In this document: positions 25,223 through 33,061 of the stretch, in pieces | How the letters are laid out: each line of letters opens with the position of its first letter | Numbering within the stretch: position 1 is the first letter of the stretch | Assembly: GCA_948433885.1 (NCBI GenBank) | Contig: CAOJEC010000012.1 | Coordinates: 1 to 34,580, forward strand | Direction: 5' to 3' | DNA: 34,580 bases | Source: an uncultured bacterium | GTDB taxonomy: Bacteria > Bacillota_I > Bacilli_A > RF39 > UBA660 | Program-made: the position numbers and the translations under genes | The notes under the pieces: generated by a model | Databases searched by the model: none | What the model saw: the letters and a program-made list of their open reading frames with translations, nothing else | Told to the model about the DNA's origin: nothing

Positions 25223-25243
25223 ATCATGCGCATCGATTTACTT
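25217..25243 (+). promoter_or_regulatory. Hairpin between polA and mutM
   Basis: AAGTAAATC (25217-25225) pairs perfectly with GATTTACTT (25235-25243); the loop holds ATGCGCAT. It covers the polA stop codon. Only TTT follows, then the mutM ribosome site AAAAGGAGG, so it is more likely an attenuator, mRNA-end protector or weak terminator than a full stop. Confidence 0.65.
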
Positions 25244-25260
25244 TAAAAGGAGGAAGTAAG

Positions 25261-26079
25261 ATGCCCGAAATAGCAGAAGTAAGAGTAGTTAGGGATACTT
25301 TAAAGAAAAATATTTTGAAGAAGAAGATAAAGAATGTTCGTGTACTATACGACAATCTCATCGTCGGGGACGCACGAGAATTCGAACGCAAATTGAAGGG
25401 ATGTACATTCGAAAATGTCGAATCGAGTGGAAAATGGTTGATTTTTAAGTTAGGCGAGATGTCGATATTGTCTCATTTGAGAATGGAAGGAAAATTCTTC
25501 TATGTCGAAAGTTCAACCGAGATGAGAAAGCATTCGCATATCGTTTTCGAATTCGAAGATGGGATGGAGCTCAGGTACGATGATGTACGAAAATTTGGTC
25601 GCATGGAACTAGTAAAAACCGAAGACATAGCCGAGAGTCCTAGTATTAAAAAATTAGGTTTTGAGCCCGATGATAGTAGATTGAATGCAGATTACTTGAT
25701 AGAAAAGTTTGCTGATAAAAAGATGAATGCCAAAGTCGCTCTTCTCGATCAGTCGATAATCAATGGATTAGGTAATATCTATGCTAACGAAGTTTTGTTC
25801 GCGACTAAAATATCTCCTTTTAGATTGGCAAAAAATATCACAAAGAAAGAGGCCGAGTACATAGTAGCGGAGTCTAGAAGAATCACCGATGAAGCGTACA
25901 AGATGGGCGGATCGACTATAAGAAGTTATACATCGAGTTTGGGTGTTACCGGCCATTATCAAGACGTGATTGCAGTTCATGGCAAGGAAGGAAAGCCTTG
26001 TAAAGTTTGTGGAGAACCGATTAAAAGAGTAAAAATTGAAGGTAGAAGTGCTTACTATTGTGAACATTGTCAAAAGTGA
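25261..26079 (+). CDS. mutM: Formamidopyrimidine-DNA glycosylase
   Basis: A 272-residue base-excision repair glycosylase/AP lyase for oxidised purines such as 8-oxoguanine. Catalytic P2 and E3 are present; the N-terminus reads MPEIAEV rather than the usual MPELPEV, but E6 is kept. The conserved lysine lies in SSGKWLIF. The helix-two-turn-helix region has INGLGNIYANEVLF. The C-terminal zinc finger (CKVC...CEHC, with the lesion-contacting Arg in GRSAYYC) is intact. AAAGGAGG precedes the ATG. The gene follows polA, fitting a repair operon. Nei-type glycosylases are an alternative, but the GNIYANE motif favours MutM. Confidence 0.93.
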   Translation: MPEIAEVRVVRDTLKKNILKKKIKNVRVLYDNLIVGDAREFERKLKGCTFENVESSGKWLIFKLGEMSILSHLRMEGKFFYVESSTEMRKHSHIVFEFEDGMELRYDDVRKFGRMELVKTEDIAESPSIKKLGFEPDDSRLNADYLIEKFADKKMNAKVALLDQSIINGLGNIYANEVLFATKISPFRLAKNITKKEAEYIVAESRRITDEAYKMGGSTIRSYTSSLGVTGHYQDVIAVHGKEGKPCKVCGEPIKRVKIEGRSAYYCEHCQK

Positions 26080-26087
26080 AACAACTT

Positions 26088-26118
26088 AAAAAAGATCTTC
26101 GAATCGGAAGATCTTTTC
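26088..26118. terminator. Bidirectional terminator between mutM and femX
   Basis: An 11-base stem AAAAGATCTTC/GAAGATCTTTT with loop GAATCG. T follows on the plus strand and a longer T-run on the minus strand, so it can serve both convergent genes. Confidence 0.85.
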
Positions 26119-26134
26119 GTATGGAATAAATCGA

Positions 26135-27361
26135 TCATTTGCAATCTTTGTTAAATTCGTTGGCTAATTTGCCCGTCGCGTTTAGAAGTTCATATCCCGG
26201 TCTATCGAATACTAGATCGAATTCGCCGATGTACTCGAATATTTTAGCGTCAAATCCCAACTTGAAATTGTTGAGGCCTTTGTAGGCATTGGAATTTTTG
26301 AAATCTCCACATACTCCATTCAAATCTATAAAATCGTAATCCATTTTGTAGTTTTGGATGAGAGAGTCGTATAGAAAGTAGTTGGCATTCAAAAGAGGAT
26401 GATTTCTTTCGAAAGAACTTTCGACGACGTGGACACGATTGTCGTATTTGATTACGAGTGCTCCGGCGACTATACAGTTGTCCTCGTCTCTCAATCCTTC
26501 GGTCGCGGTTACTATTTCGTTTTTGATAGTCATCAATTTGGAGTCGCTTGCCATTTTACGGTGAAGGTCCGACTCCTTTTTACTGCGGTGAATTATTTCA
26601 TTGTACAAAGAGTTGCGATCAGCTTCCTCTTCGTATAAACTTTGGCTATTTTTGATAAAGTTCTCGTAGTTTACTTTGACTAAGATGAGATCTAGTTTAT
26701 CTCCAAATATCGTAAACAAATTTCTATAATGAGAAAAATGCTCGGTTCTCTTTTCTAGTTTATAATAGCTTTCTAGATCTTGCATAGTTCCTTTTTCTAT
26801 GTATAAACCTTTTCTTCTAGAGTTTCGTACTTTATTACGATTTGCTTTCGAATAATTTTGTAACTTCGAATTCTTGAGATCGACATAAGCATTAAAACGA
26901 GGATTTATAGATTCGAAATAGAGATTGTCTTTCAACTTTATAAAACCGAAGTCTTGTAAATCTTGTTTCAATTTCATATTAGGATTGTCGTCCATCACGA
27001 AGGTCTTATTGTCTATTTCGGCGACGACGATTTCGGGATTGATCTTTATGAAAATCATGTTCTTCTTCGCATAATATTTTTTGAGTTCATCGACGAATGT
27101 TCTCAAAAGAGATTCGTCATAATAGTTTATCAAGAATCCTTTAGGAGCATATCCATATCGGGTATTGAATCCTATGCGTTTCCACAATATCAAAGAGGCC
27201 GCTCTTATGACATTGTCGTCGTCGACTAGACCGATGTAGTCGTAGTTGTACTTTTCTTCGCCCATCAATCGTGCGTACTCTTCAGTTTGCATGTAGTTTC
27301 TAAGAGGGCTATTCTTGGCGTACTCCGTGAACGCTTGAATTGTCAGTTCGCATATTTTCAT
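26135..27361 (-). CDS. FemAB-family peptidoglycan bridge aminoacyltransferase
   Basis: A 408-residue protein. ATG 27361 has AAAGGAG upstream; a longer frame to 27430 would run over its own promoter. The fold is two GNAT-like halves: an N-terminal one with SPLRNYMQTEEYARLMG and a C-terminal one with FIDLNGVCGDF and the NAYKGLNNFKLGFDAK end typical of FemX/MurM. A Lys/Glu-rich helical arm lies between (about 230-290). The enzyme adds amino acids from aminoacyl-tRNA to the lysine of lipid II or nascent wall, making the interpeptide bridge. This implies a wall-bearing cell. The amino acid used cannot be told from sequence. Confidence 0.93.
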   Translation of the reverse strand: MKICELTIQAFTEYAKNSPLRNYMQTEEYARLMGEEKYNYDYIGLVDDDNVIRAASLILWKRIGFNTRYGYAPKGFLINYYDESLLRTFVDELKKYYAKKNMIFIKINPEIVVAEIDNKTFVMDDNPNMKLKQDLQDFGFIKLKDNLYFESINPRFNAYVDLKNSKLQNYSKANRNKVRNSRRKGLYIEKGTMQDLESYYKLEKRTEHFSHYRNLFTIFGDKLDLILVKVNYENFIKNSQSLYEEEADRNSLYNEIIHRSKKESDLHRKMASDSKLMTIKNEIVTATEGLRDEDNCIVAGALVIKYDNRVHVVESSFERNHPLLNANYFLYDSLIQNYKMDYDFIDLNGVCGDFKNSNAYKGLNNFKLGFDAKIFEYIGEFDLVFDRPGYELLNATGKLANEFNKDCK

Positions 27362-27385
27362 ATAGTTGCTCCTTTCAGGTAAACA

Positions 27386-27415
27386 ATTATACCATGAAAT
27401 GAGATAATTGTCCAA
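27386..27415 (-). promoter_or_regulatory. Promoter of femX-like gene
   Basis: On the minus strand, TGGACA (27414-27409), 17-base spacer ending in TGG, TATAAT (27391-27386). Confidence 0.8.
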
Positions 27416-27436
27416 TTTGTGAGAATGCATTAGGTA

Positions 27437-27465
27437 TTCAATAGATCGAAGAAATGTGATATAAT
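27437..27465 (+). promoter_or_regulatory. Promoter of the P-type ATPase gene
   Basis: TTCAAT (27437-27442), 17-base spacer, TATAAT (27460-27465) preceded by TGA. It is divergent from the femX promoter. Confidence 0.7.
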
Positions 27466-27493
27466 ATCGTAGAATAAGAAAGCATGGTAGTGT

Positions 27494-29872
27494 ATGAAAG
27501 AGAATATAGAAAAAGATGTCGTCGTTGGCCTCGGTGAAGCGGAAGCTAGAGTTCTTTATGAAGAAGGGAAGAGCAATAAGCCTATTGAAGCACCATCGAA
27601 GACAGTAAAAGACATAGTTAGAAGTAACATTTGTACTTATTTTAACTTAGTATTTTTGATCATTTCGATCTTGTTGATTTTGGTCGGTTCATTTAGAGAT
27701 TTGACATTTTTACCGATCATATTTGCAAACACATTGATAGGTATCGTGCAGGAGATTCGTTCGAAGAAAGTAATCGACGAACTTACGATGCTCAATGCAC
27801 CGAAAGCGACTGTCATAAGAGATGGCAAGGCTCGCGAGATAATGGTCGAAAATTTGGTCTTGGGAGACATCGTCGAGTTCAAAAGCGGCAATCAAATATG
27901 TGCCGATGCGGTCATCGTCCGTGGTCAAGTATCGGTGAACGAATCACTGTTGACGGGAGAAGCCGATGAAATAGGAAAATCTACCGATGATGAACTTCTA
28001 TCCGGAAGTTATATAGTCTCGGGTACGTGTCTAGCTCGATTGACGAAGGTGGGGGAAGAATCTTATATTTCGAAGTTGACTTTGCAAGCGAAGACGATGA
28101 AAAATGGTGAGCAATCTGAGATCATTCGTTCGCTTAATCGCATAGTTCAGCTGGCCGGTGTAGTGATTATTCCGATCGGACTCATATTGTTTTGTCAACA
28201 GTTCATCTTGGAAGAGGCATCTTTGAAAGTCAGTGTACAAGGTATGGTCGCGTCGGTCATGGGTATGATTCCCGAAGGTCTTTTCTTGCTTGCAAGTGTG
28301 ACATTGGCAATAAGTGCGATGAAACTGGCCAAAGAAAAAGTGTTGTTGCACGACATGAAGTCCATCGAGACACTTGCTCGGGTAGATGTATTGTGTGTAG
28401 ATAAAACGGGAACGATCACCGACGGGACGATGAGGGTGAACGAAGTCAAAATATTGGATGAATGTAAAAAGAAGGAAGAGGAAGTATTATCTTTACTCGG
28501 AGATTTTGTCGAAGCTCAAAGCAGTGATAATGTGACGATGGCAGCACTTAAGGATCATTTTAAACATAAAACTGGCCGTAAAGTGGAGTCCGTCATCGGT
28601 TTTTCATCAGAATTCAAATACAGTGGAGTAAATTTCGAAGATTGTTCTTTTGTCTTAGGGGCACCAGAGTTCATTTTGGGATCGGTAGCACCTTATGAGA
28701 AGATCATCTCTGGTTATGCTAGTCGTGGACTTAGAGTGTTAGTATTCGGTAAATCTTCTAAAAAGATCGATGGAAAAAAGTTGAGTGGGAAAGTTACACC
28801 GTATGCATTCATAATGTTGTCAAATCCGATCAGAAAGAATGCTAAAGAAACATTTGCTTTCTTCAAAAATCAAGGTGTCGAAATAAAGGTCATCTCAGGG
28901 GACAATCCCATAACTGTCTCGGAAGTCGCCAAAGAAGCTGGCATCGAAGGATCGCAGAGATATATCGATGCTCGTGAGCTTTTGACGGAGGCACAGATAG
29001 AAAATGCCATAATGGAATATACGGTGTTTGGACGAGTGACTCCAGAACAAAAAAGAAAGTTCGTCAGTGCTCTTAAAAGAAATGGCAAAACGGTGGCTAT
29101 GACAGGAGATGGTGTAAACGATGTCTTGGCTTTGAAAGATGCCGATTGTTCGATTGCAATGGCAACGGGATCGGATGCAGCAGTTCAAGTAGCGCAGCTC
29201 GTCTTGTTGGAGTCCGATTTTTCTAAGATGCCTAAGGTAGTTCGTGAGGGAAGACAAGTGGTCAACAATTTGGAACGTTCTGGCAGTCTATTTCTTGTAA
29301 AAAATATATTTTCTTTTTTGATATCAGTATTGGCTATATTCTTCAGTGTGAGATATCCTTTGGAGCCGGCTCAAATTTCTTTGATAAGTACTTTTACGAT
29401 CGGAGTCCCCGCGTTCTTCTTATCACAAGTTCCGAACGAAGATTTGATCACAGGACATTTCTTAAAAAATATACTTTTCAAGGCAGTACCGGGAGGATTG
29501 GTCGATACATTTATCGTCGCGGCAATGGTAGTTTTTGCGACTATATTCAAGGCAAGTGCTAGTGATATTTCTACCGCGTCGACTATATTGTTGGCGATGG
29601 TCGGAATGATGGTTTTATATAACATCAGTAAACCGATGGATAAAATAAAATGGGCCATTTGGGGATTATGTGCTTTAGGTCTATTGTTGTCTTTCATCTT
29701 TTTGAAGGATCTATTCAGCATAGCAGAGACTATGTCTATACAAGGTACTCTTCTTTGTATCAACTTCGTTTTGATCTCGGAAGTGTGCTTCAGATATTTG
29801 ACAGGACTTTTCGAGTTCATAAGACGAGTCATATTGAAAATTAGAGACCGCATGAAGGAGAAGATCGATTGA
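27494..29872 (+). CDS. Cation-translocating P-type ATPase, CtpE-like
   Basis: A 792-residue ion pump. Order of parts: N-terminal GLGEAEARVLYEEGKSN segment, two helices, actuator domain with the SLLTGEAD motif, two helices with the ion-site sequence GMIPEGLFLL, phosphorylation site DKTGTITDG (D303), a short nucleotide-binding domain, the hinge TGDGVNDVLALKDADCSIAM, then about six helices. The short length and PEGL rather than CPC or CPx exclude heavy-metal pumps. The pattern fits the Mycobacterium CtpE group, linked to calcium uptake, but the ion should be treated as unproven. It has its own promoter and no clear terminator before the tRNA promoter. Confidence 0.92.
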   Translation: MKENIEKDVVVGLGEAEARVLYEEGKSNKPIEAPSKTVKDIVRSNICTYFNLVFLIISILLILVGSFRDLTFLPIIFANTLIGIVQEIRSKKVIDELTMLNAPKATVIRDGKAREIMVENLVLGDIVEFKSGNQICADAVIVRGQVSVNESLLTGEADEIGKSTDDELLSGSYIVSGTCLARLTKVGEESYISKLTLQAKTMKNGEQSEIIRSLNRIVQLAGVVIIPIGLILFCQQFILEEASLKVSVQGMVASVMGMIPEGLFLLASVTLAISAMKLAKEKVLLHDMKSIETLARVDVLCVDKTGTITDGTMRVNEVKILDECKKKEEEVLSLLGDFVEAQSSDNVTMAALKDHFKHKTGRKVESVIGFSSEFKYSGVNFEDCSFVLGAPEFILGSVAPYEKIISGYASRGLRVLVFGKSSKKIDGKKLSGKVTPYAFIMLSNPIRKNAKETFAFFKNQGVEIKVISGDNPITVSEVAKEAGIEGSQRYIDARELLTEAQIENAIMEYTVFGRVTPEQKRKFVSALKRNGKTVAMTGDGVNDVLALKDADCSIAMATGSDAAVQVAQLVLLESDFSKMPKVVREGRQVVNNLERSGSLFLVKNIFSFLISVLAIFFSVRYPLEPAQISLISTFTIGVPAFFLSQVPNEDLITGHFLKNILFKAVPGGLVDTFIVAAMVVFATIFKASASDISTASTILLAMVGMMVLYNISKPMDKIKWAIWGLCALGLLLSFIFLKDLFSIAETMSIQGTLLCINFVLISEVCFRYLTGLFEFIRRVILKIRDRMKEKID

Positions 29873-29932
29873 TCGAAAAGAAAAAATTTTTAGAATATTA
29901 TCGCGGCATGTGCGTATAATCAAAATAAGTGG

Positions 29933-29962
29933 TTGACACGAGAAAAAAGTTTGTGTTATAAT
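29933..29962 (+). promoter_or_regulatory. Promoter of the four-tRNA cluster
   Basis: TTGACA (29933-29938), 18-base spacer, TATAAT (29957-29962) preceded by TGT. Confidence 0.9.
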
Positions 29963-29997
29963 CTACTTGTCACTTCGCAAAGTGGCTAAGTATACAC

Positions 29998-30088
29998 GGA
30001 GAAATACCCAAGTCCGGTTGAAGGGACTGGTCTTGAAAACCAGGAGGTCGGAAACGGCGCGGGGGTTCGAATCCCTCTTTCTCCGCCA
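29998..30088 (+). tRNA. tRNA-Ser (TGA)
   Basis: Acceptor GGAGAAA/TTTCTCC, anticodon loop CTTGAAA containing TGA, the long variable arm expected of serine tRNA, T-arm GGGGGTTCGAATCCCTC and encoded CCA. It is first in the cluster. Confidence 0.97.
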
Positions 30089-30103
30089 TTTATTTTTGTT
30101 TAT

Positions 30104-30178
30104 CGCGGGATGGAGCAGCGGTAGCTCGCCGGGCTCATAACCCGGAGGTCGTAGGTTCAAATCCTTCTCCCGCAACCA
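30104..30178 (+). tRNA. Initiator tRNA-fMet (CAT)
   Basis: Anticodon CAT sits in loop CTCATAA above the three G-C pairs GGG/CCC of initiators. The first base C1 faces A72, the unpaired end typical of formylatable initiator tRNA. CCA is encoded. The T stem GTAGG/CCTTC has a U-U mismatch at its second pair. Confidence 0.95.
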
Positions 30179-30180
30179 AT

Positions 30181-30257
30181 GGTTCGTTAGTGTAGTGGTC
30201 TATCACGCCTGCCTGTCACGCAGGAGATCACGGGTTCAAATCCCGTACGAACCGCCA
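30181..30257 (+). tRNA. tRNA-Asp (GTC)
   Basis: Acceptor GGTTCGT/ACGAACC, anticodon stem CCTGC/GCAGG with loop CTGTCAC, T-arm CGGGTTCAAATCCCG and encoded CCA. It lies two bases after tRNA-fMet. Confidence 0.97.
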
Positions 30258-30265
30258 TTTTTTTA

Positions 30266-30341
<76 letters not shown>

Positions 30342-30351
30342 TATTGTTCAT

Positions 30352-30392
30352 AAACTCGAACTTTTTAATTTTTCTAAGGTTCGAGTTTTAAT
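30352..30392 (+). terminator. Terminator of the tRNA cluster
   Basis: A 10-base stem AAACTCGAAC/GTTCGAGTTT with a 17-base loop, then TTTTA. The following 140 bases up to the next gene are AT-rich with no gene seen. Confidence 0.7.
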
Positions 30393-30531
30393 ATGTTTAA
30401 ATTTATGATAAAATGTCTATGAAAGTTAAATTAAATTTGTCAATTTAATAAACATACTTGTACATTAACATCATCAATGAACATGTAATTAGTAATTATA
30501 TATTTTTGATAAGAAATTTATGGAGGGGGAT

Positions 30532-31131
30532 ATGCTGTTAAATTTTACTGATAGTGATAAGAAAATAATTAGAGATGCATATAAAATGATTTTATTTAAT
30601 CTTAAAGATTATTTGCAACAATATGATATGAATGATGAACTAGAATATTCAAAAATTATTTTTCGTATGCTACATGGTGGTTTTTTTAGTATGAATGGAA
30701 CAACTAATTTCGATAATAACTACAACTATTTGGGATTGCTTGTAGAAATAAGTCAAGGAGTTCAAGTTATGTATGGAATTTGTTGTTGTAGGCATGCTAC
30801 AAAATTTCTTTATAATTTATTGTGTATTTTAAATTTTAATCCATCTTTAATGTACATTTGGGTAAATAACAATACTGGACTTTGGCGTAAAGTAAATCCT
30901 AAAATCGAAAAAGCTAACCATCAAGTAATTTTACTGAATGATAAATATATTATAGATCCAGCAAATAAATTTATTTTGCAAATACAAAAAAATGGCAAAT
31001 TAATATTGCTGGATTCAGAATACATAGACCAACTAGGAACTTATCAAGAAGAGAATATAATTGTTGTAGGAAGAGTTTTAAAAAAATACTATACATATAG
31101 AGAATTAGGAATAAATACTATATATTATTAA
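30532..31131 (+). CDS. Transglutaminase-like cysteine protein, orphan
   Basis: A 199-residue protein. ATG 30532 follows GGAGGGG; an ATG at 30520 would place that site inside the gene. The C-terminal half carries GICCCRHATKF (about 83-93), then ANHQVILLNDKYIIDPAN (about 129-146), a Cys...His...Asp order typical of the transglutaminase/papain-like superfamily. No signal peptide is seen, so it is probably cytoplasmic. Similar small proteins are common on Firmicutes integrative elements, with no known substrate. Codon use is much more AT-rich than in core genes. It is alone between the tRNA cluster and a decayed RhuM gene. Confidence 0.65.
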   Translation: MLLNFTDSDKKIIRDAYKMILFNLKDYLQQYDMNDELEYSKIIFRMLHGGFFSMNGTTNFDNNYNYLGLLVEISQGVQVMYGICCCRHATKFLYNLLCILNFNPSLMYIWVNNNTGLWRKVNPKIEKANHQVILLNDKYIIDPANKFILQIQKNGKLILLDSEYIDQLGTYQEENIIVVGRVLKKYYTYRELGINTIYY

Positions 31132-31165
31132 AAAGTTGTTCTTTCCCAATGTCATCAGTTTAAGG

Positions 31166-31195
31166 AACTACATAAGAAAATGTGTAGTTTTTATT
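31166..31195 (+). terminator. Terminator of the transglutaminase-like gene
   Basis: Stem AACTACA/TGTAGTT with a 10-base loop, then TTTTATT. Confidence 0.75.
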
Positions 31196-31220
31196 ATGGA
31201 AAAAATTTTAATATTTCTAG

Positions 31221-31282
31221 GGGAATATAAAAATGTACAAAATTGTACAAAAATATTTTCCCTAAATTGTACATTTTTATAT
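31221..31282. repeat. Overlapping inverted repeats with three TGTACA sites
   Basis: ATATAAAAATGTACAA (31225-31240) is the exact reverse complement of 31267-31282. A competing fold pairs GGGAATAT (31221-31228) with the ATATTTTCCC region (31253-31262) and TGTACAA (31234-31240) with TTGTACA (31243-31249). The element lies at the 5' side of the RhuM remnant and may be an operator or transposon end. Confidence 0.7.
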
Positions 31283-31557
31283 TGACTTTAACATATGATA
31301 AAGATACCTTATGGATGACACAAAAAGCAATGTCAGAACTTTTTGATACAGGTATTGATAACATAAATGTTCATCTAAAAAATATATTTGATTCTAGTGA
31401 GCTAGATAAAAATTCAACTATTGAAGAAAATTCAATAGTTCAAAAAGAAGGAAATAGAAATGTAACAAGAAAAGTATTATTTTATAATTTAGATGTTATT
31501 ATTTCAGTTGGTTATAGAGTTAATTCTTTTAAGAGCAACGCTTTTCTATATATTTAA
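31243..31557 (+). pseudogene. Decayed RhuM (virulence protein RhuM/Fic-associated) family gene
   Basis: The frame contains DKDTLWMTQKAMSELFDTGI, HLKNIFDSSELDKNS and FYNLDVIISVGYRVNS, the hallmark N-terminal half of RhuM-family proteins, whose full length is about 300 residues. The start is unclear: TTG 31243 falls within an inverted repeat, and the first ~15 residues have no family likeness. After VNS the family likeness ends and the frame stops at 31557, beside the 3' end of a decayed transposase on the other strand. Both ends are therefore missing. RhuM genes are common in defence islands and Salmonella pathogenicity island 3, but their activity is unproven. Confidence 0.75.
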
Positions 31558-32052
31558 TAACATTTACTAAATTATCGTTAAACTCGATATTTGTAGATAG
31601 ATAATAATTTGGTATAGTGGTTTCATTAAGAAGTTTGATATTTTCTTCAAAAGAACGATTTACTTCTTTTGATCTTTCAGGTTTTAAGTTGAAGATAAAG
31701 TTCCATTTGTTTTTTTGACTAAAGTAATAATGGGAGTAGTAGCATATAAAGCATCACTAGTAATAATAAAGTTATATTTAGGATAGTTTTTCTTAATTCT
31801 TTTTATCATACGCTTGAAAAATTTAATTTCACAATCTTGTTTTTGTGATTCTGTTAGCATGGATTCGTTTTCAATAAATTCAGAATCTAAACTAATGACA
31901 ATATTACCGACAACTAATTTGCATTCGAGAACATATTTATAATAAGGTACTTTGCCATCATTATGTTTTCTTATTAAACAATTATCATTTAAATTATAGT
32001 CATGATTAGATAAACCAGTGCCATCAAACTCTTTTTCTGAAATGTGGCACAA
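31529..32052 (-). pseudogene. Decayed DDE-type transposase
   Basis: The minus-strand frame from 32052 reads FDGTGLSNHDYN, YYKYVLECKLVVGN, SEFIENE and QDCEIKFFKRMIKRIKKNYP, matching C-terminal catalytic parts of a DDE transposase family related to IS4-type elements. Near 31690, after VKKTN, it shifts frame: the correct continuation (KWNFIFNLKPERSKEVNRS, then NIKLLNETTIPNYYLSTN) lies in another frame and ends at TAA 31529. The N-terminal half is absent, where a promoter for the next plus-strand gene now sits. It is inactive. Exact IS family cannot be assigned by eye. Confidence 0.75.
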
Positions 32053-32076
32053 AGAATATAAAAAAAAGAAAAAATG

Positions 32077-32085
32077 TGTTATACT
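32077..32085 (+). promoter_or_regulatory. Extended -10 promoter of the DUF1292-like gene
   Basis: TGT-TATACT, followed by AGAAGGAGGA and the ATG at 32107. Confidence 0.6.
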
Positions 32086-32106
32086 GTAATAGAAGGAGGA
32101 AAAATC

Positions 32107-32364
32107 ATGAATAAAGATTTTATAACCATTGCTAAAATAGACGGCAGTTCAGAACAAATGGAAGTGGTTGCTACTTTTAAGCTGGAAGAATCATCTAAAA
32201 ATTGTATTATTTATAAGAGTATAAACGATCAAAAGTATTATGCGGCTTCATATGATACAGATTTAGATTACTCTAATTTAAATACAGATTTTAGTGAAAG
32301 TGAGAAAGAACAACTTAATAAAATATTTAATACATTAAATTTTGGAGGTGAATTAAGTGCTTGA
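32107..32364 (+). CDS. DUF1292 family protein (YrzB-like)
   Basis: An 85-residue acidic cytoplasmic protein. ATG 32107 follows AAGGAGGA; an upstream in-frame ATG lies on the promoter. The pattern of an N-terminal beta-strand (ITIAKIDGSSEQMEVVATF), a strand CIIYKS, YYAASYD, and a C-terminal helix EKEQLNKIFNTL matches small DUF1292 proteins such as B. subtilis YrzB. Role unknown. Its stop overlaps the GTG start of the following lipoprotein gene by eight bases, so they are coupled. Confidence 0.7.
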   Translation: MNKDFITIAKIDGSSEQMEVVATFKLEESSKNCIIYKSINDQKYYAASYDTDLDYSNLNTDFSESEKEQLNKIFNTLNFGGELSA

Positions 32365-32880
32365 GTTTAATCATGAACATGTAGTGGCAGATTTATCACA
32401 AATAAAATCAAAAACATCAAAAGCAAAAAAAGCTGGTAAAGTTATGTTAGCAGGAGTTTCCCTTTCAGCTGTAATGTTATTAAGTGGATGTGGTAATTCA
32501 AATGCTGTTACAAATGAACAGCCTAATGTAGAACAACCTAGTGCATCTGAACAGCCTAATGTAGAACAACCTAGTGTAGAACAACCTGTTATCACTTCAT
32601 CTGCTATTATTATGGAAAATGGGAATGCTATGATAGTTGATTTACAATCATATCAAAAATATAGTGAAGAACGAGGCGCAAAGCGTTATAGTACTTTTGC
32701 TGAAGATAGATTTTATATACTTCTAATGGAGACAAATTACTTGTAGACTTTGATTCAGTTAAATTCATAGAGGGTGAAGATTCACATGAAAAGGCTGAAA
32801 CTATTGCACAAGTATTAATTGATGAAAATGGTCGAATTACTTGTTATGATGAAGTAGAAACTTTTGTAAAAACAAGATAA
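32357..32880 (+). pseudogene. Lipoprotein gene with EQP repeats, broken by a frameshift
   Basis: GTG 32357 follows GGAGGTG. The product has a basic N-terminus, a hydrophobic run and the lipobox LLSGC (about 42-46), then repeats of EQP(N/S)V. The frame ends early at 32744. In a second frame the reading continues without a break as TSNGDKLLVDFDSVKFIEG to VETFVKTR, ending at TAA 32880. Removing one TA from TTTTATATACTT (about 32711-32722) would restore DRFYTSNGDK, so a two-base duplication is the likely cause. It may be a true pseudogene, phase variation in a short TA tract or a sequencing error. The unusually long cytoplasmic N-terminus before the signal is odd. Confidence 0.7.
32516..32576 (+). 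repeat. 33-base direct repeat in the lipoprotein gene
   Basis: A 28-base unit is identical at 32516-32543 and 32549-32576, encoding EQPNVEQPS; a third, partial unit follows (VEQP). Confidence 0.85.
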
Positions 32881-33007
32881 TTAAATTTATTAAAATATTA
32901 TAACTGATTGATTCTTAATTATTTACTTTTGGCAAAAGTTGTAGATAAATTTCTCAACTGCACCAGATTGATAGGAAACTCGAACTTTTCGAGTAAGTAA
33001 TAAATTG

Positions 33008-33033
33008 CTAACTAGAAATAGTTAGTTTTTTTG
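33008..33033 (+). terminator. Terminator downstream of the broken lipoprotein gene
   Basis: CTAACTA/TAGTTAG with a GAAA tetraloop, then seven T. Two more hairpins precede it: ACTTTT/AAAAGT (about 32925-32939) and ACTCGAA/TTCGAGT (about 32978-32993). No gene is seen in 32881-33061. Confidence 0.85.
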
Positions 33034-33061
33034 TTGTTTCAAGGAAAGTGAGAGTGATTAT

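Noticed and set aside
29963-30175. Minus-strand frame of 70 codons over the tRNA-Ser and tRNA-fMet genes
   Set aside because: This is a well-known artefact of translating tRNA genes in reverse.
32516-32576. Short spaced repeats as a CRISPR array
   Set aside because: There are only two units, in frame, with five-base spacing, encoding a repeated peptide; no cas genes are present.
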